DNA from: Geomonas oryzisoli
Lineage (GTDB): Bacteria; Desulfobacterota; Desulfuromonadia; Geobacterales; Geobacteraceae
Assembly (NCBI RefSeq): GCF_018986915.1
Contig: NZ_CP076723.1
Location: 62,001 to 126,000, forward strand
Direction: 5' to 3'
Length of the DNA stretch: 64,000 nt
Shown: positions 1-8,268 of the stretch, one piece after another
Position numbering within the stretch: the stretch's first letter is position 1
Layout of the letters: every line of letters starts with the position of its first letter
Translations under genes and position numbers: made by a program
Notes under the pieces: generated by a model
What the model was told of the DNA's origin: nothing
The model's input: only the letters and a program-made list of their open reading frames with translations
The model's database searches: none

Positions 1-1176
1 TCGACCATCCTGGCACCTGGGTGCCACACCATCAGCAACGTCCCTTTCCTGCGCGACATCAACACCACCATCAAGGTGCTGGAGAAACTGGGCGCCCATG
101 TCGACGGTCGTGGCAACGTGGTGAAGATCGACACCACCGACCTTAACAGCTGGGAAGCGACCTACGACCTGGTGCGCACCATGCGCGCCTCCGTCTTGGT
201 CCTCGGACCACTCCTCGCCCGTTTCGGCCAGGCCCGCGTTTCCCTTCCCGGCGGCTGCGCCATCGGCGCACGCCCCATCAACCTGCACCTGAAGGGCCTT
301 GCCGCACTGGGGGCCGAGATCACCCTGGAGCACGGCTACGTCGAGGCGAAGGCCAAGAAGCTCAAGGGCGCGCGCATCAACTTCGACATCTCCACCGTCG
401 GCGGGACCGAGCAGCTTTTGATGGCCGCCGCCACCGCGCAGGGCGAGACCATTCTCGAGAACGCCGCCCGCGAACCGGAGATCGTAGACCTTGCCGACAT
501 CCTCACCAAGATGGGCGCCAACATCGAAGGCGCAGGCACCGACACCATCAGGATCAAAGGCGTTGAGCAGTTGACCGCCGCCGAGCACGCCGTCATGCCG
601 GACCGCATCGAGGCCGGCACTTTCATGATCGCCTCCGCCATCACCGGCGGCGACGTCAAGATCAAGAACATGCGTCTTGAGCACCTGGACGCGCTGACCT
701 TCAAACTGCAGGACGCAGGCGTGGAGATCATCAACAAGGACAACGTCGTTCGCGTCAAGGGTCCCAAGAAGATCCGCAACGTGAACATCAAGACCCGTCC
801 CTACCCGGGCTTCCCGACCGACATGCAGGCGCAGTTCATGGCCCTCATGTGCATCGCCGAAGGCGCCAGCGTGATCTCCGAGAACATCTTCGAGAACCGT
901 TTCATGCATGTCTCCGAGCTGCTGCGTTTCGGTGCCGACATCATCTGCGAAGGGAACAGCGCCACCGTGAAGGGCGTCAAGAAGCTCTCCGGCGCGCCGG
1001 TCATGGCGACCGACCTCAGGGCCTCCGCGTCGCTGATCCTCGCCGCCCTCGCTGCCGACAACACCAGCGAGATCTCCAGGATCTACCACCTGGACCGCGG
1101 TTACGAAAACATCGAGAAGAAGCTCGCCGGTCTTGGTGCCGACATCGTCCGCGTCCCGGACGTCGACGCGCCTTAA
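1..1176 (+). CDS. murA: UDP-N-acetylglucosamine 1-carboxyvinyltransferase, 3' part (5' end outside window)
   Basis: MurA transfers enolpyruvate from PEP to UDP-GlcNAc, the first committed step of peptidoglycan synthesis, in the cytoplasm. The frame is open from base 1, reading [19 protein letters not shown], so the true start lies upstream and roughly the last 390 residues are present. The catalytic loop [11 protein letters not shown] with its Cys codon at 256-258 (equivalent to E. coli Cys115) is intact. The repeated EPSP-synthase-like folds continue to the end, with the family motif [13 protein letters not shown] at about 799-837. It ends in TAA about 180 bp before hisG; a GC-rich inverted element fills that gap. 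The murA-hisG order fits Geobacter-type genomes. I see no sign of damage. Confidence 0.97.
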   Translation, partial: STILAPGCHTISNVPFLRDINTTIKVLEKLGAHVDGRGNVVKIDTTDLNSWEATYDLVRTMRASVLVLGPLLARFGQARVSLPGGCAIGARPINLHLKGLAALGAEITLEHGYVEAKAKKLKGARINFDISTVGGTEQLLMAAATAQGETILENAAREPEIVDLADILTKMGANIEGAGTDTIRIKGVEQLTAAEHAVMPDRIEAGTFMIASAITGGDVKIKNMRLEHLDALTFKLQDAGVEIINKDNVVRVKGPKKIRNVNIKTRPYPGFPTDMQAQFMALMCIAEGASVISENIFENRFMHVSELLRFGADIICEGNSATVKGVKKLSGAPVMATDLRASASLILAALAADNTSEISRIYHLDRGYENIEKKLAGLGADIVRVPDVDAP

Positions 1177-1230
1177 GACTGATACAGGTTGATCCCCTCT
1201 CCGCTGATGAGAGGAAAACAGTGCAGGCGT

Positions 1231-1312
1231 CCCCTCCCCCGGAGGGGGAGGGCTAGGGAGGGGGCACCACAAGCTTCCTCCCTCCCATCCTCCCCCCCTC
1301 CGGGGGGAGGTG
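1231..1312. repeat. GC-rich inverted-repeat element, family A (copy 1)
   Basis: Two C/G-only arms, each containing a CCCCC-GGAGGGGGAGG block, face each other across a short loop (CACCACAAGCTTCC). The folded RNA would be a hairpin of about 30 bp. The same element recurs at 5111-5203, 6921-7013, 12495-12581, 53045-53147 and 62207-62291. It fills most of the murA-hisG spacer. Confidence 0.8.
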
Positions 1313-1356
1313 CGCATCGTTAATCACTGAATGCCATGCTCCACTGGAGTTTTTAA

Positions 1357-1995
1357 ATGACCGACTACGTCACCATTGCCATCCCCAAAGGCCGCATCCT
1401 GCAGGACTCCGTCGCCCTGTTCAAGAAGATCGGCATCGACTGTGAAGAGCTCCTCTCCGACACCCGCAAGCTGGTCTTCGAGAACCATGAGCAGAAGATG
1501 CGCTACATGATCGTGCGCGCCACCGACGTCCCCACCTACGTGGAATACGGCTGCGCTGACCTCGGCATCGTCGGCAAGGACACCCTGATGGAGGCGGAGA
1601 AGGATCTGTACGAGCCGCTGGACCTGAAGTTCGGCTACTGCCGCCTCATGGTCGCCGAGCCGGTCGAGCTCTCCACCAAGGACGATCCCGCGGCCTGGAA
1701 CAACATCCGTATCGCCACCAAGTACCCCAACGTCACCGAAAAGTATTTCGCGGCCAAGGGAATACAGGTTGAGCTGATCAAGCTCTACGGCTCCATCGAG
1801 CTGGCTCCGCTGGTCGGTCTTTCCGAGCGCATCGTCGACCTCGTTTCCACCGGCGAGACGCTGAAGCAGAATGGCCTGGCAGAGATTGAAACCATTGCCG
1901 AGATAACCTGCCGCCTCATCGTCAACCGCGCGAGCCTCAAGACCAAGCACGAGCGCATCTCCAAGATCATCGAGGGGCTCGAGCAGCATATTTAG
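1357..1995 (+). CDS. hisG: ATP phosphoribosyltransferase, short form
   Basis: Catalyses the first step of histidine synthesis: ATP plus PRPP to phosphoribosyl-ATP. The protein starts MTDYVTIAIPKGRI, and PDB-like family features follow, such as GIVGKDTLME near residue 70 and the PRPP-loop-like VSTGETLKQN near 165. At 212 residues it is the short HisG_S form without the C-terminal ACT-like regulatory domain. Known short forms need the HisZ subunit for activity and feedback, and no hisZ is visible in this window. The start is supported by GGAG seven bases upstream. It is the first his gene after murA and is followed by a 244-bp spacer full of repeats. Confidence 0.95.
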   Translation: MTDYVTIAIPKGRILQDSVALFKKIGIDCEELLSDTRKLVFENHEQKMRYMIVRATDVPTYVEYGCADLGIVGKDTLMEAEKDLYEPLDLKFGYCRLMVAEPVELSTKDDPAAWNNIRIATKYPNVTEKYFAAKGIQVELIKLYGSIELAPLVGLSERIVDLVSTGETLKQNGLAEIETIAEITCRLIVNRASLKTKHERISKIIEGLEQHI

Positions 1996-1999
1996 GTAG

Positions 2000-2060
2000 C
2001 GGGAAGGGACAGGCTCCGCCAGGTGCCTGTCCCTCTAGCGGAACGCTCCATTCCGCTGCA
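2000..2060. repeat. Family B inverted element (GGGACAGG...CCTGTCCC)
   Basis: A hairpin with arms GGGACAGGC and GCCTGTCCC, followed by the tail AGCGGAACGCTCC. Related copies are at about 21415-21465, 23790-23825, 25562-25625, 27295-27340, 28375-28490, 40698-40810 and 46421-46530. This copy lies 3' of hisG. Confidence 0.75.
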
Positions 2061-2084
2061 GCCATCTTACCCAACTCAACAGCT

Positions 2085-2192
2085 TCCCCCTTTCGCAAAG
2101 GGGGATTGAGGGGGATTTAACACTCTTGCAGCCCAGGATGCTATGGATACCTGGGCTAAATCCCCCCGGGCCCCCCTTCGCAAAGGGGGGTA
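2085..2192. repeat. Family D inverted element (CCCCCTTTCGCAAAGGGGG)
   Basis: The outer arms carry CCCTTTCGCAAAGGG and CCCTTCGCAAAGGGGGG. An inner stem GCCCAGG/CCTGGGC caps the middle, so the unit folds into one long hairpin. Related units are at about 25418-25470 and 57348-57440. Confidence 0.75.
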
Positions 2193-2239
2193 AAGGCGAG
2201 ACAACACAAAATTAATGCCATGATTCGCGAGGTCTAAAG

Positions 2240-3529
2240 ATGCAGTTCCTCGACATTAGGGAAGCAGATTTTCAGGCGAAGTTCGATGCCATCGTAGAGC
2301 GCGGCGAGGAGTCGGGGCGCGAGGTAGAAGAGGTGGTGCTGGGCATCATCTCCGACGTGCGCAAGCGTGGCGACGAGGCGCTCATCGAGTACACCCGCCG
2401 TTTCGACCGACTGGAGTGCGACGCCGCCGGTCTCGAAATCACCGAGGCGGAATTCGCCAAGGCTTTCGCCCAGGTAGACGAGAAGGACCTCGCGGCACTG
2501 AAGCTCGCCGTCGAGCGTGTCGCCCGCTACCACGAGAAGCAGAAGCAGCAGACCTGGCTTTCCACCGAGGAGAGCGACATCATGCTGGGCCAGAAGGTGA
2601 CCCCGCTCGCCAAGGTCGGCATCTACGTCCCCGGCGGCAAGGCCTGCTATCCCTCCAGCGTCATCATGAACGCTGTCCCTGCCAAGGTCGCCGGCGTGGG
2701 CGAAATCATCATGGTCGTCCCCACTCCGGGCGGCGAGACCAACGCCCATGTCCTGGTTGCCGCCAAACTCTCCGGCGTCGATCGCGTCTTCCGCATCGGC
2801 GGCGCGCAGGCCGTCGCGGCGCTTGCCTACGGCACCGCAACCGTCCCCAGGGTCGACAAGATCACCGGCCCGGGCAACATCTACGTCGCCACTGCCAAGA
2901 AGCTGGTCTTCGGCCAGGTCGGCATCGACATGATCGCCGGCCCCAGCGAGATCCTGGTCATCAACGACGGCAGCGGCAACCCCACTCACATTGCCGCGGA
3001 CCTTCTCTCCCAGGCCGAGCACGACGAGCTTGCCTCCTCCGTGCTGATCACCACCGACCGCAGTTTCGGCGAGAAGGTGGCGGCCGAGGTGGAGCGCCAG
3101 TTGAAGGAACTCTCCCGCGAGGCCATCGCCCGCAAGTCTTGGGAGTCCTTCGGTGTCATCATCGTGGCCGGCAACCTGGAAGAGGCCATCGCCTTCTCCA
3201 ATCGCATCGCGCCGGAGCACCTGGAGCTCGCCGTGGAGAATCCCTTCGAGATCATGCCGCTCATCACCAATGCCGGCGCGATCTTCATGGGACACTACAC
3301 CCCCGAGGCCTCCGGCGACTACCTGGCCGGTCCCAACCACACGCTTCCCACCGGCGGCACTGCCCGTTTCTTCTCGCCGCTGTCCGTGGATGACTTCGTC
3401 AAGAAAAGCTCCCTCATCTATTTCACCAAGGGCGGTCTGCAGCGCGTCGGCAAGGACATCGTCCGCATCGCAACGCTGGAGGGGCTCGAGGCCCACGGCA
3501 AGTCGGTCAGCTTCAGGCTCGACAGCTAG
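2240..3529 (+). CDS. hisD: Histidinol dehydrogenase
   Basis: Performs the last two oxidations of histidine synthesis, L-histidinol to L-histidine with two NAD+. The 429-residue length is normal. Visible family motifs are GPGNIYVATAKKLVFG (near 210), GPSE (near 233), the metal/catalytic block QAEHDE (near 257) and the catalytic Glu-His in RIAPEHLELA (near 320). The start ATG at 2240 follows GAGGTCTAAAG. The next his gene is hisB 133 bp downstream. In several Geobacter genomes hisC sits between hisD and hisB (recalled, not checked); it is absent here. Confidence 0.97.
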   Translation: MQFLDIREADFQAKFDAIVERGEESGREVEEVVLGIISDVRKRGDEALIEYTRRFDRLECDAAGLEITEAEFAKAFAQVDEKDLAALKLAVERVARYHEKQKQQTWLSTEESDIMLGQKVTPLAKVGIYVPGGKACYPSSVIMNAVPAKVAGVGEIIMVVPTPGGETNAHVLVAAKLSGVDRVFRIGGAQAVAALAYGTATVPRVDKITGPGNIYVATAKKLVFGQVGIDMIAGPSEILVINDGSGNPTHIAADLLSQAEHDELASSVLITTDRSFGEKVAAEVERQLKELSREAIARKSWESFGVIIVAGNLEEAIAFSNRIAPEHLELAVENPFEIMPLITNAGAIFMGHYTPEASGDYLAGPNHTLPTGGTARFFSPLSVDDFVKKSSLIYFTKGGLQRVGKDIVRIATLEGLEAHGKSVSFRLDS

Positions 3530-3534
3530 TAAGG

Positions 3535-3600
3535 CAAAAGCAGTTACGCAAAGAACGGTAAGTATCCGCGAAGGGCGCGAAGGAAGGCAGGAGGGATTAT
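3535..3600. repeat. Decayed CGCAAAG/GCGAAGG intergenic repeat
   Basis: The spacer carries ACGCAAAGAACGG and CGCGAAGGGCGCGAAGG, a sequence type that reappears as the outer arms of the composite element at 57245-57520. It looks like one degenerate copy. Confidence 0.45.
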
Positions 3601-3662
3601 GATCCCGTACGCCTTGCGCGTCTGCCTGCTTTACATGTGACATTTCTATTCAAGGAGGCGGC

Positions 3663-4250
3663 ATGGCCAGGTCGGCAAACATCGAACGCATCACCAAGGA
3701 GACGCAGATCAAGCTCTCCCTCGAAATCGACGGTAAAGGGGAGGCGCAGATCTGCACCTCGGTTCCTTTCCTGGACCACATGCTGGACCTCTTCGCCAGG
3801 CACGGCCTCTTCAACCTCAAGGTCGAGGCACACGGCGACATCGACATCGACTTCCACCACACCGTCGAGGATATCGGCATCGTGCTCGGGACCGCGTTCA
3901 AGGAAGCGCTGGGCGACAAGTGCGGCATCCGCCGCTACGGCCAGGCCACCGTGCCGATGGACGAGACCCTTGCCAGCGTCGCCACCGACCTCTCCGGTCG
4001 TCCCTACCTGGTCTACAACGTCAATTTACCCAAGGTGAAGATCGGAGATTTCGACGTCGAGCTGGTGCGTGAGTTCTTCCAGGGCTTCGTGAACCACTGC
4101 GGCGCCAACCTCCACATCAACGTCATGTACGGCGACAACGTGCACCATATCCTGGAAGCCTGCTTCAAGGCCGCCGCCCGCGCACTGGACATGGCGACGC
4201 AAATGGATTCCCGCATCGAAGGGGTCATGTCCACCAAGGGGAAACTGTAA
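3663..4250 (+). CDS. hisB: Imidazoleglycerol-phosphate dehydratase
   Basis: Dehydrates imidazole-glycerol phosphate to imidazole-acetol phosphate, step 7 of histidine synthesis. At 195 residues it is the monofunctional IGPD, not the HisB fusion of enterics. The two Mn-binding motifs of the family are present: HHTVED near residue 64 and HHILEA near residue 162. [13 protein letters not shown] near residue 36 is also typical. The ATG follows the SD-like AAGGAGGCGGC. It is followed by a 213-bp spacer holding a G/C-rich inverted element, then hisH. Confidence 0.97.
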   Translation: MARSANIERITKETQIKLSLEIDGKGEAQICTSVPFLDHMLDLFARHGLFNLKVEAHGDIDIDFHHTVEDIGIVLGTAFKEALGDKCGIRRYGQATVPMDETLASVATDLSGRPYLVYNVNLPKVKIGDFDVELVREFFQGFVNHCGANLHINVMYGDNVHHILEACFKAAARALDMATQMDSRIEGVMSTKGKL

Positions 4251-4257
4251 AATCTGC

Positions 4258-4385
4258 CCTCACCCCGAGCCTCTCCCGGAGGGCGAGGGGGAGTGGACCA
4301 CGTTGACGGCCTTCTTTTTAGAGTTGGGCTGTCCATCCCTTCCCCCACCGGGGGAAGGTGCCCTGAAGGGGCGGATGAGGGCGTT
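4258..4385. repeat. Inverted element, family A-like variant (CCTCTCCC/CCCTCACC type)
   Basis: Begins TGCCCTCACCCCGAGCCTC and ends GGGGCGGATGAGGGCG, with inner CCCCCACCGGGGG. The same boundary words (CCCTCA...GATGAGGGCG) occur around 15145-15252. It fills the hisB-hisH gap. Confidence 0.6.
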
Positions 4386-4463
4386 GGCAGCACGTGTAAT
4401 GCGCCAGCGCGATAACGGTAAAACAGCAACAGGCGCCGCCTACGGTGCCGGAAGGATAGATAG

Positions 4464-5087
4464 ATGATCGCGATCATAGATTACGGCATGGGGAACCTCC
4501 GCTCCGTGCAAAAAGGGTTCGAGAAGGTCGGCTGCGACGCCGTCGTCACCTCCGATCCCAAGGTGCTGCTGGACGCCGAGCGCGTCGTGCTCCCGGGCGT
4601 CGGGGCCTTCCGCGACTGCATCAGGAACCTCGAAGAAGGGGGCTTTGTCGAGCCGATCCTCAAGGTTATCAAGGAAGGCAAGCCCTTCCTCGGCATCTGC
4701 CTCGGTCTGCAGCTCCTCTTTACCGAGAGTGAAGAGTTCGGCATCCACAAGGGCCTGGACGTGATCCCCGGCAAGGTGCTCCGCTTCCCGGAAGGGATGC
4801 AGCAGGCGGGCGAAGACCTGAAGGTGCCGCACATGGGCTGGAACCAGCTTGACATCAAGCGCCCGTCCCCGCTGTTCCAGGGTGTCGAGCAGGGCTCCAA
4901 CGTCTATTTCGTGCACTCCTACTACGTGAAGCCCGATGACGAGAGCGTGGTGGCGGCGACCACCAACTACGGCATCGACTTCTGCGCCGCCATCTGGCGC
5001 GACAACGTGGTAGCCGCCCAGTTCCACCCGGAGAAGTCCCAGGACAAGGGGCTCGCCATGCTCAAGAACTTTTCGCAGATGAAATAA
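4464..5087 (+). CDS. hisH: Imidazole glycerol phosphate synthase, glutaminase subunit
   Basis: Class I glutamine amidotransferase that feeds ammonia to HisF. The nucleophile Cys79 sits in [12 protein letters not shown], and the His-Glu pair is in [10 protein letters not shown] near residue 192, so the triad is complete. The oxyanion region VLPGVGAF is near residue 43. Length is 207, normal. The start ATG follows GGAAGGATAGATAG. Its partner hisF is two genes downstream, with hisA between, the common HisH-HisA-HisF order. Confidence 0.97.
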   Translation: MIAIIDYGMGNLRSVQKGFEKVGCDAVVTSDPKVLLDAERVVLPGVGAFRDCIRNLEEGGFVEPILKVIKEGKPFLGICLGLQLLFTESEEFGIHKGLDVIPGKVLRFPEGMQQAGEDLKVPHMGWNQLDIKRPSPLFQGVEQGSNVYFVHSYYVKPDDESVVAATTNYGIDFCAAIWRDNVVAAQFHPEKSQDKGLAMLKNFSQMK

Positions 5088-5110
5088 TCTCTGCCCGCCC
5101 GGGTCTTTGT

Positions 5111-5203
5111 TCCCTCCCCCGGAGGGGGAGGGTTAGGGAGGGGGATGTTTTTTCTTCCGCCAGCATAGCCCCCCACCCAGCCTCCCCCCTCCGGGGGGAG
5201 GAG
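5111..5203. repeat. GC-rich inverted-repeat element, family A (copy 2)
   Basis: Arms CCCCCGGAGGGGGAGGG and CCCCCCTCCGGGGGGAGG flank a loop containing TTTTTTCTTCCGCCAGCATAG. The right end GGAGGAG is followed by a six-codon reading frame (ATG at 5206, TGA at 5224-5226) that stops one base before the hisA ATG. Confidence 0.8.
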
Positions 5204-5227
5204 ATATGAAATTACCGAGGGATTGAA

Positions 5228-5956
5228 ATGATCATTATTCCGGCAATAGATCTGAAGAACGGCTGCTGTGTCCGCTTAGAGCAGGGGCTGATGGAGAAGG
5301 ACACGGTTTTCAACGACGATCCGGGCGCGCAGGCGGCCGAGTGGCAGCGCCAGGGTGGCGAGATCCTGCACATCGTCGACCTCGACGGCGCCTTCGCCGG
5401 TGAGCCGAAGAACCGCTCCGCCATCGAATCCATCGTCAAGTCCGTCACCATCCCGACCCAGCTGGGCGGCGGCATCCGCGACATCGCCACCATCGAGGCC
5501 TATCTTTCCCTCGGTATCGGACGCGTTATCATCGGCACCGCTGCTCAGAGAAACCCCGCCTTCGTGAAAGAGGCCTGCGCCAAGTTCCCGGGCAAGATCG
5601 TGGTCGGCATCGACGCCAAGAACGGCATGGTCGCCGTGCAGGGTTGGGCCGAGGTGACCGGCATCACCGCCACCGAGCTCGCCAGGCAGTTCGAAGGTGA
5701 CGGCGTCTCCGCCATCATCTACACCGACATCAGCCGTGACGGCATGATGCAGGGGCCGAACATCGAAGCGACCAAAGCGCTGGCCGAAGCCATCAACATC
5801 CCGGTGATCGCTTCCGGCGGACTCTCCTCGCTGAAGGACATCGAGAACTTGATCGCCATCGAATCCTCCGGTGTCACCGGTGTCATCACCGGCAAGGCCA
5901 TCTACTCCGGCGCCATCAACCTCGCCGAAGCGATAGCACTGACCAAACAAAAATAG
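5228..5956 (+). CDS. hisA: Phosphoribosylformimino-AICAR-phosphate isomerase (ProFAR isomerase)
   Basis: A TIM-barrel isomerase opening the ribose ring of ProFAR in histidine synthesis. The catalytic Asp in [10 protein letters not shown] (residue 8) and the second Asp in YTDISRDGM (near 130) are both present. The phosphate-binding GGGIRD (near 80) and ASGGLSS (near 197) loops are intact. It is 242 residues long. The ATG at 5228 has its own AGGGA five bases upstream and is also preceded by a minigene coupled to the repeat element. It is followed by a cluster of palindromes and hisF. Confidence 0.97.
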   Translation: MIIIPAIDLKNGCCVRLEQGLMEKDTVFNDDPGAQAAEWQRQGGEILHIVDLDGAFAGEPKNRSAIESIVKSVTIPTQLGGGIRDIATIEAYLSLGIGRVIIGTAAQRNPAFVKEACAKFPGKIVVGIDAKNGMVAVQGWAEVTGITATELARQFEGDGVSAIIYTDISRDGMMQGPNIEATKALAEAINIPVIASGGLSSLKDIENLIAIESSGVTGVITGKAIYSGAINLAEAIALTKQK

Positions 5957-5994
5957 CTTCGCCTCCTCCGGCGTACGGTCGGTCGCCGCTGCTA

Positions 5995-6128
5995 GTTCCC
6001 AAGCTGGAGCTTGGGAACCAGGATGGTGGAGTTGCTGCTCGTTCCCAAGCTCCAGCTTGGGAACGCAAACCCTCTGCGAAGCTCGAGCTTCGCGTAAGCT
6101 GTGGGTTCCCAAGCAGGAGCTTGGGAAC
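5995..6128. repeat. Cluster of GTTCCCAAGCT palindromes
   Basis: Three copies of a palindrome with arms GTTCCCAAGCT and AGCTTGGGAAC lie at 5995-6018, 6041-6064 and 6105-6128; copy 3 has one changed base. Another palindrome, GCGAAGCTCGAGCTTCGC, is at 6076-6093. Copies 1 and 3 share the following sequence CAGGA-N2-GTGGAGTT. After copy 3 the GGAG in that flank (6138-6141) is the ribosome-binding site of hisF. Confidence 0.85.
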
Positions 6129-6148
6129 CAGGACTGTGGAGTTTTCAG

Positions 6149-6907
6149 ATGCTGACCAAAAGAATCATCCCCTGCCTGGACGTAAAAGGTGGCCGGGTAG
6201 TAAAAGGTGTCCAGTTCCTGGGCCTGCGCGATGCGGGCGACCCGGTCGAGATAGCCGAGCTGTACGACCAGCAGGGCGCTGACGAGCTGACCTTCCTCGA
6301 CATCACCGCTTCCTCCGACGAGCGCGACATCATCATCGACGTGGTGCGCAGGACCGCCGAGCGCGTCTTCATGCCGCTCACCGTGGGCGGCGGGGTACGC
6401 ACCGTCGACGATATCAGGCGCCTTTTGAACGCCGGGGCCGACAAGGTCTCCATCAACACCGCGGCAGTGCATCGTCCCGAGTTCGTGAACGAGGCGGCCG
6501 AGAGGTTCGGCTCGCAGTGCACCGTGGTCGCCATCGACGCCCGCTCCCGCGCCAACGGCGGCTGGGAAGTCTACACCCACGGCGGCCGCAACCCGACCGG
6601 CATCGACGCGGTCGAGTGGGCGCAGCGCATGGAAGAGCTGGGCGCGGGGGAGATCCTTCTCACCAGCATGGACCGTGACGGCACCAAGGACGGCTACGAC
6701 CTGCCGCTCACCCGCGCGGTCGTTGACGCGGTCAGCATCCCGGTCATCGCCTCGGGCGGGGTCGGCGGGCTGTCGCACCTCTACGACGGTTTCACCCAGG
6801 CCGGCGCCAGCGCCTGTCTCGCCGCCTCCATCTTCCATTACCGCGAGTACACCATCGAAGAAGCCAAGACCTATCTCCGCGAGCGCGGCGTGCCGGTGAG
6901 GCTCTAA
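6149..6907 (+). CDS. hisF: Imidazole glycerol phosphate synthase, cyclase subunit
   Basis: Uses HisH-derived ammonia to convert PRFAR into imidazole-glycerol phosphate and AICAR. The catalytic Asp11 is in [15 protein letters not shown] and Asp130 is in [12 protein letters not shown]. The phosphate loops VGGGVRT and ASGGVGG are present. The reading frame stays open upstream to a GTG at 6101, but that extension is encoded by the palindrome repeat. The ATG at 6149, with GGAG at 6138-6141, gives the standard 252-residue protein beginning [11 protein letters not shown]. Confidence 0.96.
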   Translation: MLTKRIIPCLDVKGGRVVKGVQFLGLRDAGDPVEIAELYDQQGADELTFLDITASSDERDIIIDVVRRTAERVFMPLTVGGGVRTVDDIRRLLNAGADKVSINTAAVHRPEFVNEAAERFGSQCTVVAIDARSRANGGWEVYTHGGRNPTGIDAVEWAQRMEELGAGEILLTSMDRDGTKDGYDLPLTRAVVDAVSIPVIASGGVGGLSHLYDGFTQAGASACLAASIFHYREYTIEEAKTYLRERGVPVRL

Positions 6908-6920
6908 CGACCGGACCAAG

Positions 6921-7013
6921 TCCCCTCCCCCGGAGGGGGAGGGTTAGGGAGGGGGAAGTTTTTCTTCAGCCAGCATAGCCCCCCTCCCGACCTCCCCCCT
7001 CCAGGGGGAGGAG
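6921..7013. repeat. GC-rich inverted-repeat element, family A (copy 3)
   Basis: Arms match copy 2, and so does the loop (TTTTTCTTCAGCCAGCATAG), showing that loop and arms spread as one unit. The right end GGGGGAGGAG directly precedes a candidate hisE start. Confidence 0.8.
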
Positions 7014-7036
7014 TGATAATGCCAAGGAGCATCCTT

Positions 7037-7366
7037 ATGGAGCAGCATAAAGACGACATCATCGCCGCGGTCTACCGCGTCATCCAGGAGCGCAAGGCCA
7101 ACCCCAGCGAAAACTCCTACACCGCAAGCCTCATGGCCAAGGGTATCGACAAGATCCTCAAGAAGCTCGGCGAAGAGGCGACCGAGGTGGTCATTGCGGG
7201 TAAGGGGGGCAAGCGCGAGGAGATCGTCTATGAGACCGCCGACCTTTTCTTCCACAGCCTGGTGCTCCTCGGCTTCTACGATATCGACCCGGAAGAGGTC
7301 TACGCGGAACTCCGGCGCCGCTTCGGCATGTCCGGCATCGAGGAGAAAAACTCCCGCGTCGGATAG
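7037..7366 (+). CDS. hisE: Phosphoribosyl-ATP pyrophosphatase
   Basis: Hydrolyses PR-ATP to PR-AMP, step 2 of histidine synthesis. The MazG-like all-alpha fold motif GEEATEVVIAGKGG and ETADLFFHSLVLL (metal-binding E and D residues) are present. It is a stand-alone HisE with no HisI domain; hisI is not in the window. I chose ATG 7037 (MEQHKDD, 109 residues) because AAGGAG lies seven bases upstream. An in-frame ATG at 7019, with the repeat-derived GGAGGAG, would add six residues and cannot be excluded. It is the last his gene of the run. Confidence 0.94.
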   Translation: MEQHKDDIIAAVYRVIQERKANPSENSYTASLMAKGIDKILKKLGEEATEVVIAGKGGKREEIVYETADLFFHSLVLLGFYDIDPEEVYAELRRRFGMSGIEEKNSRVG

Positions 7367-7391
7367 CCCGTTCCACAATGGCACAAATGCC

Positions 7392-7419
7392 TTGACAAAA
7401 AAGACCGCGATGGTATATT
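7392..7419 (+). promoter_or_regulatory. Sigma70-type promoter for rpsU operon
   Basis: TTGACA at 7392-7397 and TATATT at 7414-7419 with a 16-bp spacer, about 80 bp before rpsU. This is one of the best matches to the consensus in the window. Confidence 0.7.
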
Positions 7420-7497
7420 GCTGGTTCCTTGAATAATGTCTGCCGGCCCGTACCCACACAAGTAGTAAATCTAGCTAGAGAAGGGGGGGGAATATGA

Positions 7498-7695
7498 ATG
7501 CCGGGAGTAAAGGTAAAAGAAACTGAACCGTTTGAGCTTGCGCTCAAGAAGTTCAAGAAGCAGTGCGAGAAAGCCGGAATCCTTTCTGAGGTCCGCAAAA
7601 GAGAGCACTACGAGAAGCCGAGCATCAAGAAGAAGAAAAAGGCCATTGCCGCTCGCAAGCGCGCTCTGAAGAAGCAGCGCAAGATGGTCGACTAA
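7498..7695 (+). CDS. rpsU: 30S ribosomal protein S21
   Basis: Small subunit protein, 65 residues, with the family start [20 protein letters not shown] and a strongly basic C-terminus ([18 protein letters not shown]). It begins the macromolecular synthesis cluster rpsU-yqeY-cvpA-dnaG-rpoD, which links translation, replication priming and transcription. ATG 7498 follows a long G-run (AAGGGGGGGGAAT). A consensus promoter lies just upstream. Confidence 0.97.
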   Translation: MPGVKVKETEPFELALKKFKKQCEKAGILSEVRKREHYEKPSIKKKKKAIAARKRALKKQRKMVD

Positions 7696-7708
7696 GAAAG
7701 AGGGTTTC

Positions 7709-8152
7709 ATGCAACTGAGGGAGAGACTTAACGCGGAACTGAAGGAGGCGATGAAAAGTCGTGATACCTTGCGTTTATCTACCATCCGCATGGTACTCTC
7801 CTCGGTGAAAAACCGCGATATCGAACTCAGGCGTGAACTGAACGATAGCGAGATCACCGAAGCCATCGTTACCCTCTGCAAGCAGCGCAGGGAATCCATC
7901 CGACTCTTTAAGGAAGCAGGCAGGCAGGAGTTGGTGGATAAAGAGGAAGCGGAGCTCGCGCTCCTTATGGGCTATCTCCCCCAGCAGCTGACACGGGAAG
8001 AACTGGCCGAACTGGTGGCGAAAGTCATCGCGGAGGTCGGCGCTACCGGCGGCAAGGATATGGGCAAGGTCATGAAGGCCATCCAGCCCCAAGTCGCCGG
8101 CCGTGCAGATGGCAAACTGGTGAGCGAAGTTGTGAAGGAAAAACTCGCATGA
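7709..8152 (+). CDS. GatB/YqeY domain protein
   Basis: 147 residues, a stand-alone YqeY protein. The N-terminal helical half has LRLSTIRMVLSSVKNRDIELR, and the C-terminal half resembles the tail domain of GatB (GKDMGKVMKAIQPQVAGRADGKLVSEVVKEKL). The family is thought to bind tRNA, but its precise role is not established. It lies 13 bp after rpsU, the usual place in many bacteria, and is probably cotranscribed. A strong hairpin follows its stop codon. Confidence 0.93.
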   Translation: MQLRERLNAELKEAMKSRDTLRLSTIRMVLSSVKNRDIELRRELNDSEITEAIVTLCKQRRESIRLFKEAGRQELVDKEEAELALLMGYLPQQLTREELAELVAKVIAEVGATGGKDMGKVMKAIQPQVAGRADGKLVSEVVKEKLA

Positions 8153-8158
8153 TCAATG

Positions 8159-8183
8159 CCCCCGGGACCAGTTCCCGGGGGAG
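8159..8183 (+). terminator. Hairpin after yqeY (possible attenuator)
   Basis: CCCCCGGGA and TTCCCGGGGG form a near-perfect stem with a four-base loop. No T-run follows directly (GAGTTTGCGGG), so it may stabilise the mRNA or attenuate rather than fully terminate transcription into cvpA-dnaG-rpoD. Confidence 0.5.
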
Positions 8184-8268
8184 TTTGCGGGTTTTGGGTG
8201 TCATGAGTAGGGGCGAATCGCAGCGATTCCCCCTTCTTTTGCTTTGTAGCTACTGACCAGGTGTTTGC

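Noticed and set aside
2234-3643. A 469-codon minus-strand frame over hisD
   Set aside because: Shadow of hisD with no recognisable domain.
5276-6919. A 547-codon minus-strand frame over hisA and hisF
   Set aside because: It runs through two intact his genes and the palindrome cluster; no family motif and no start signal.
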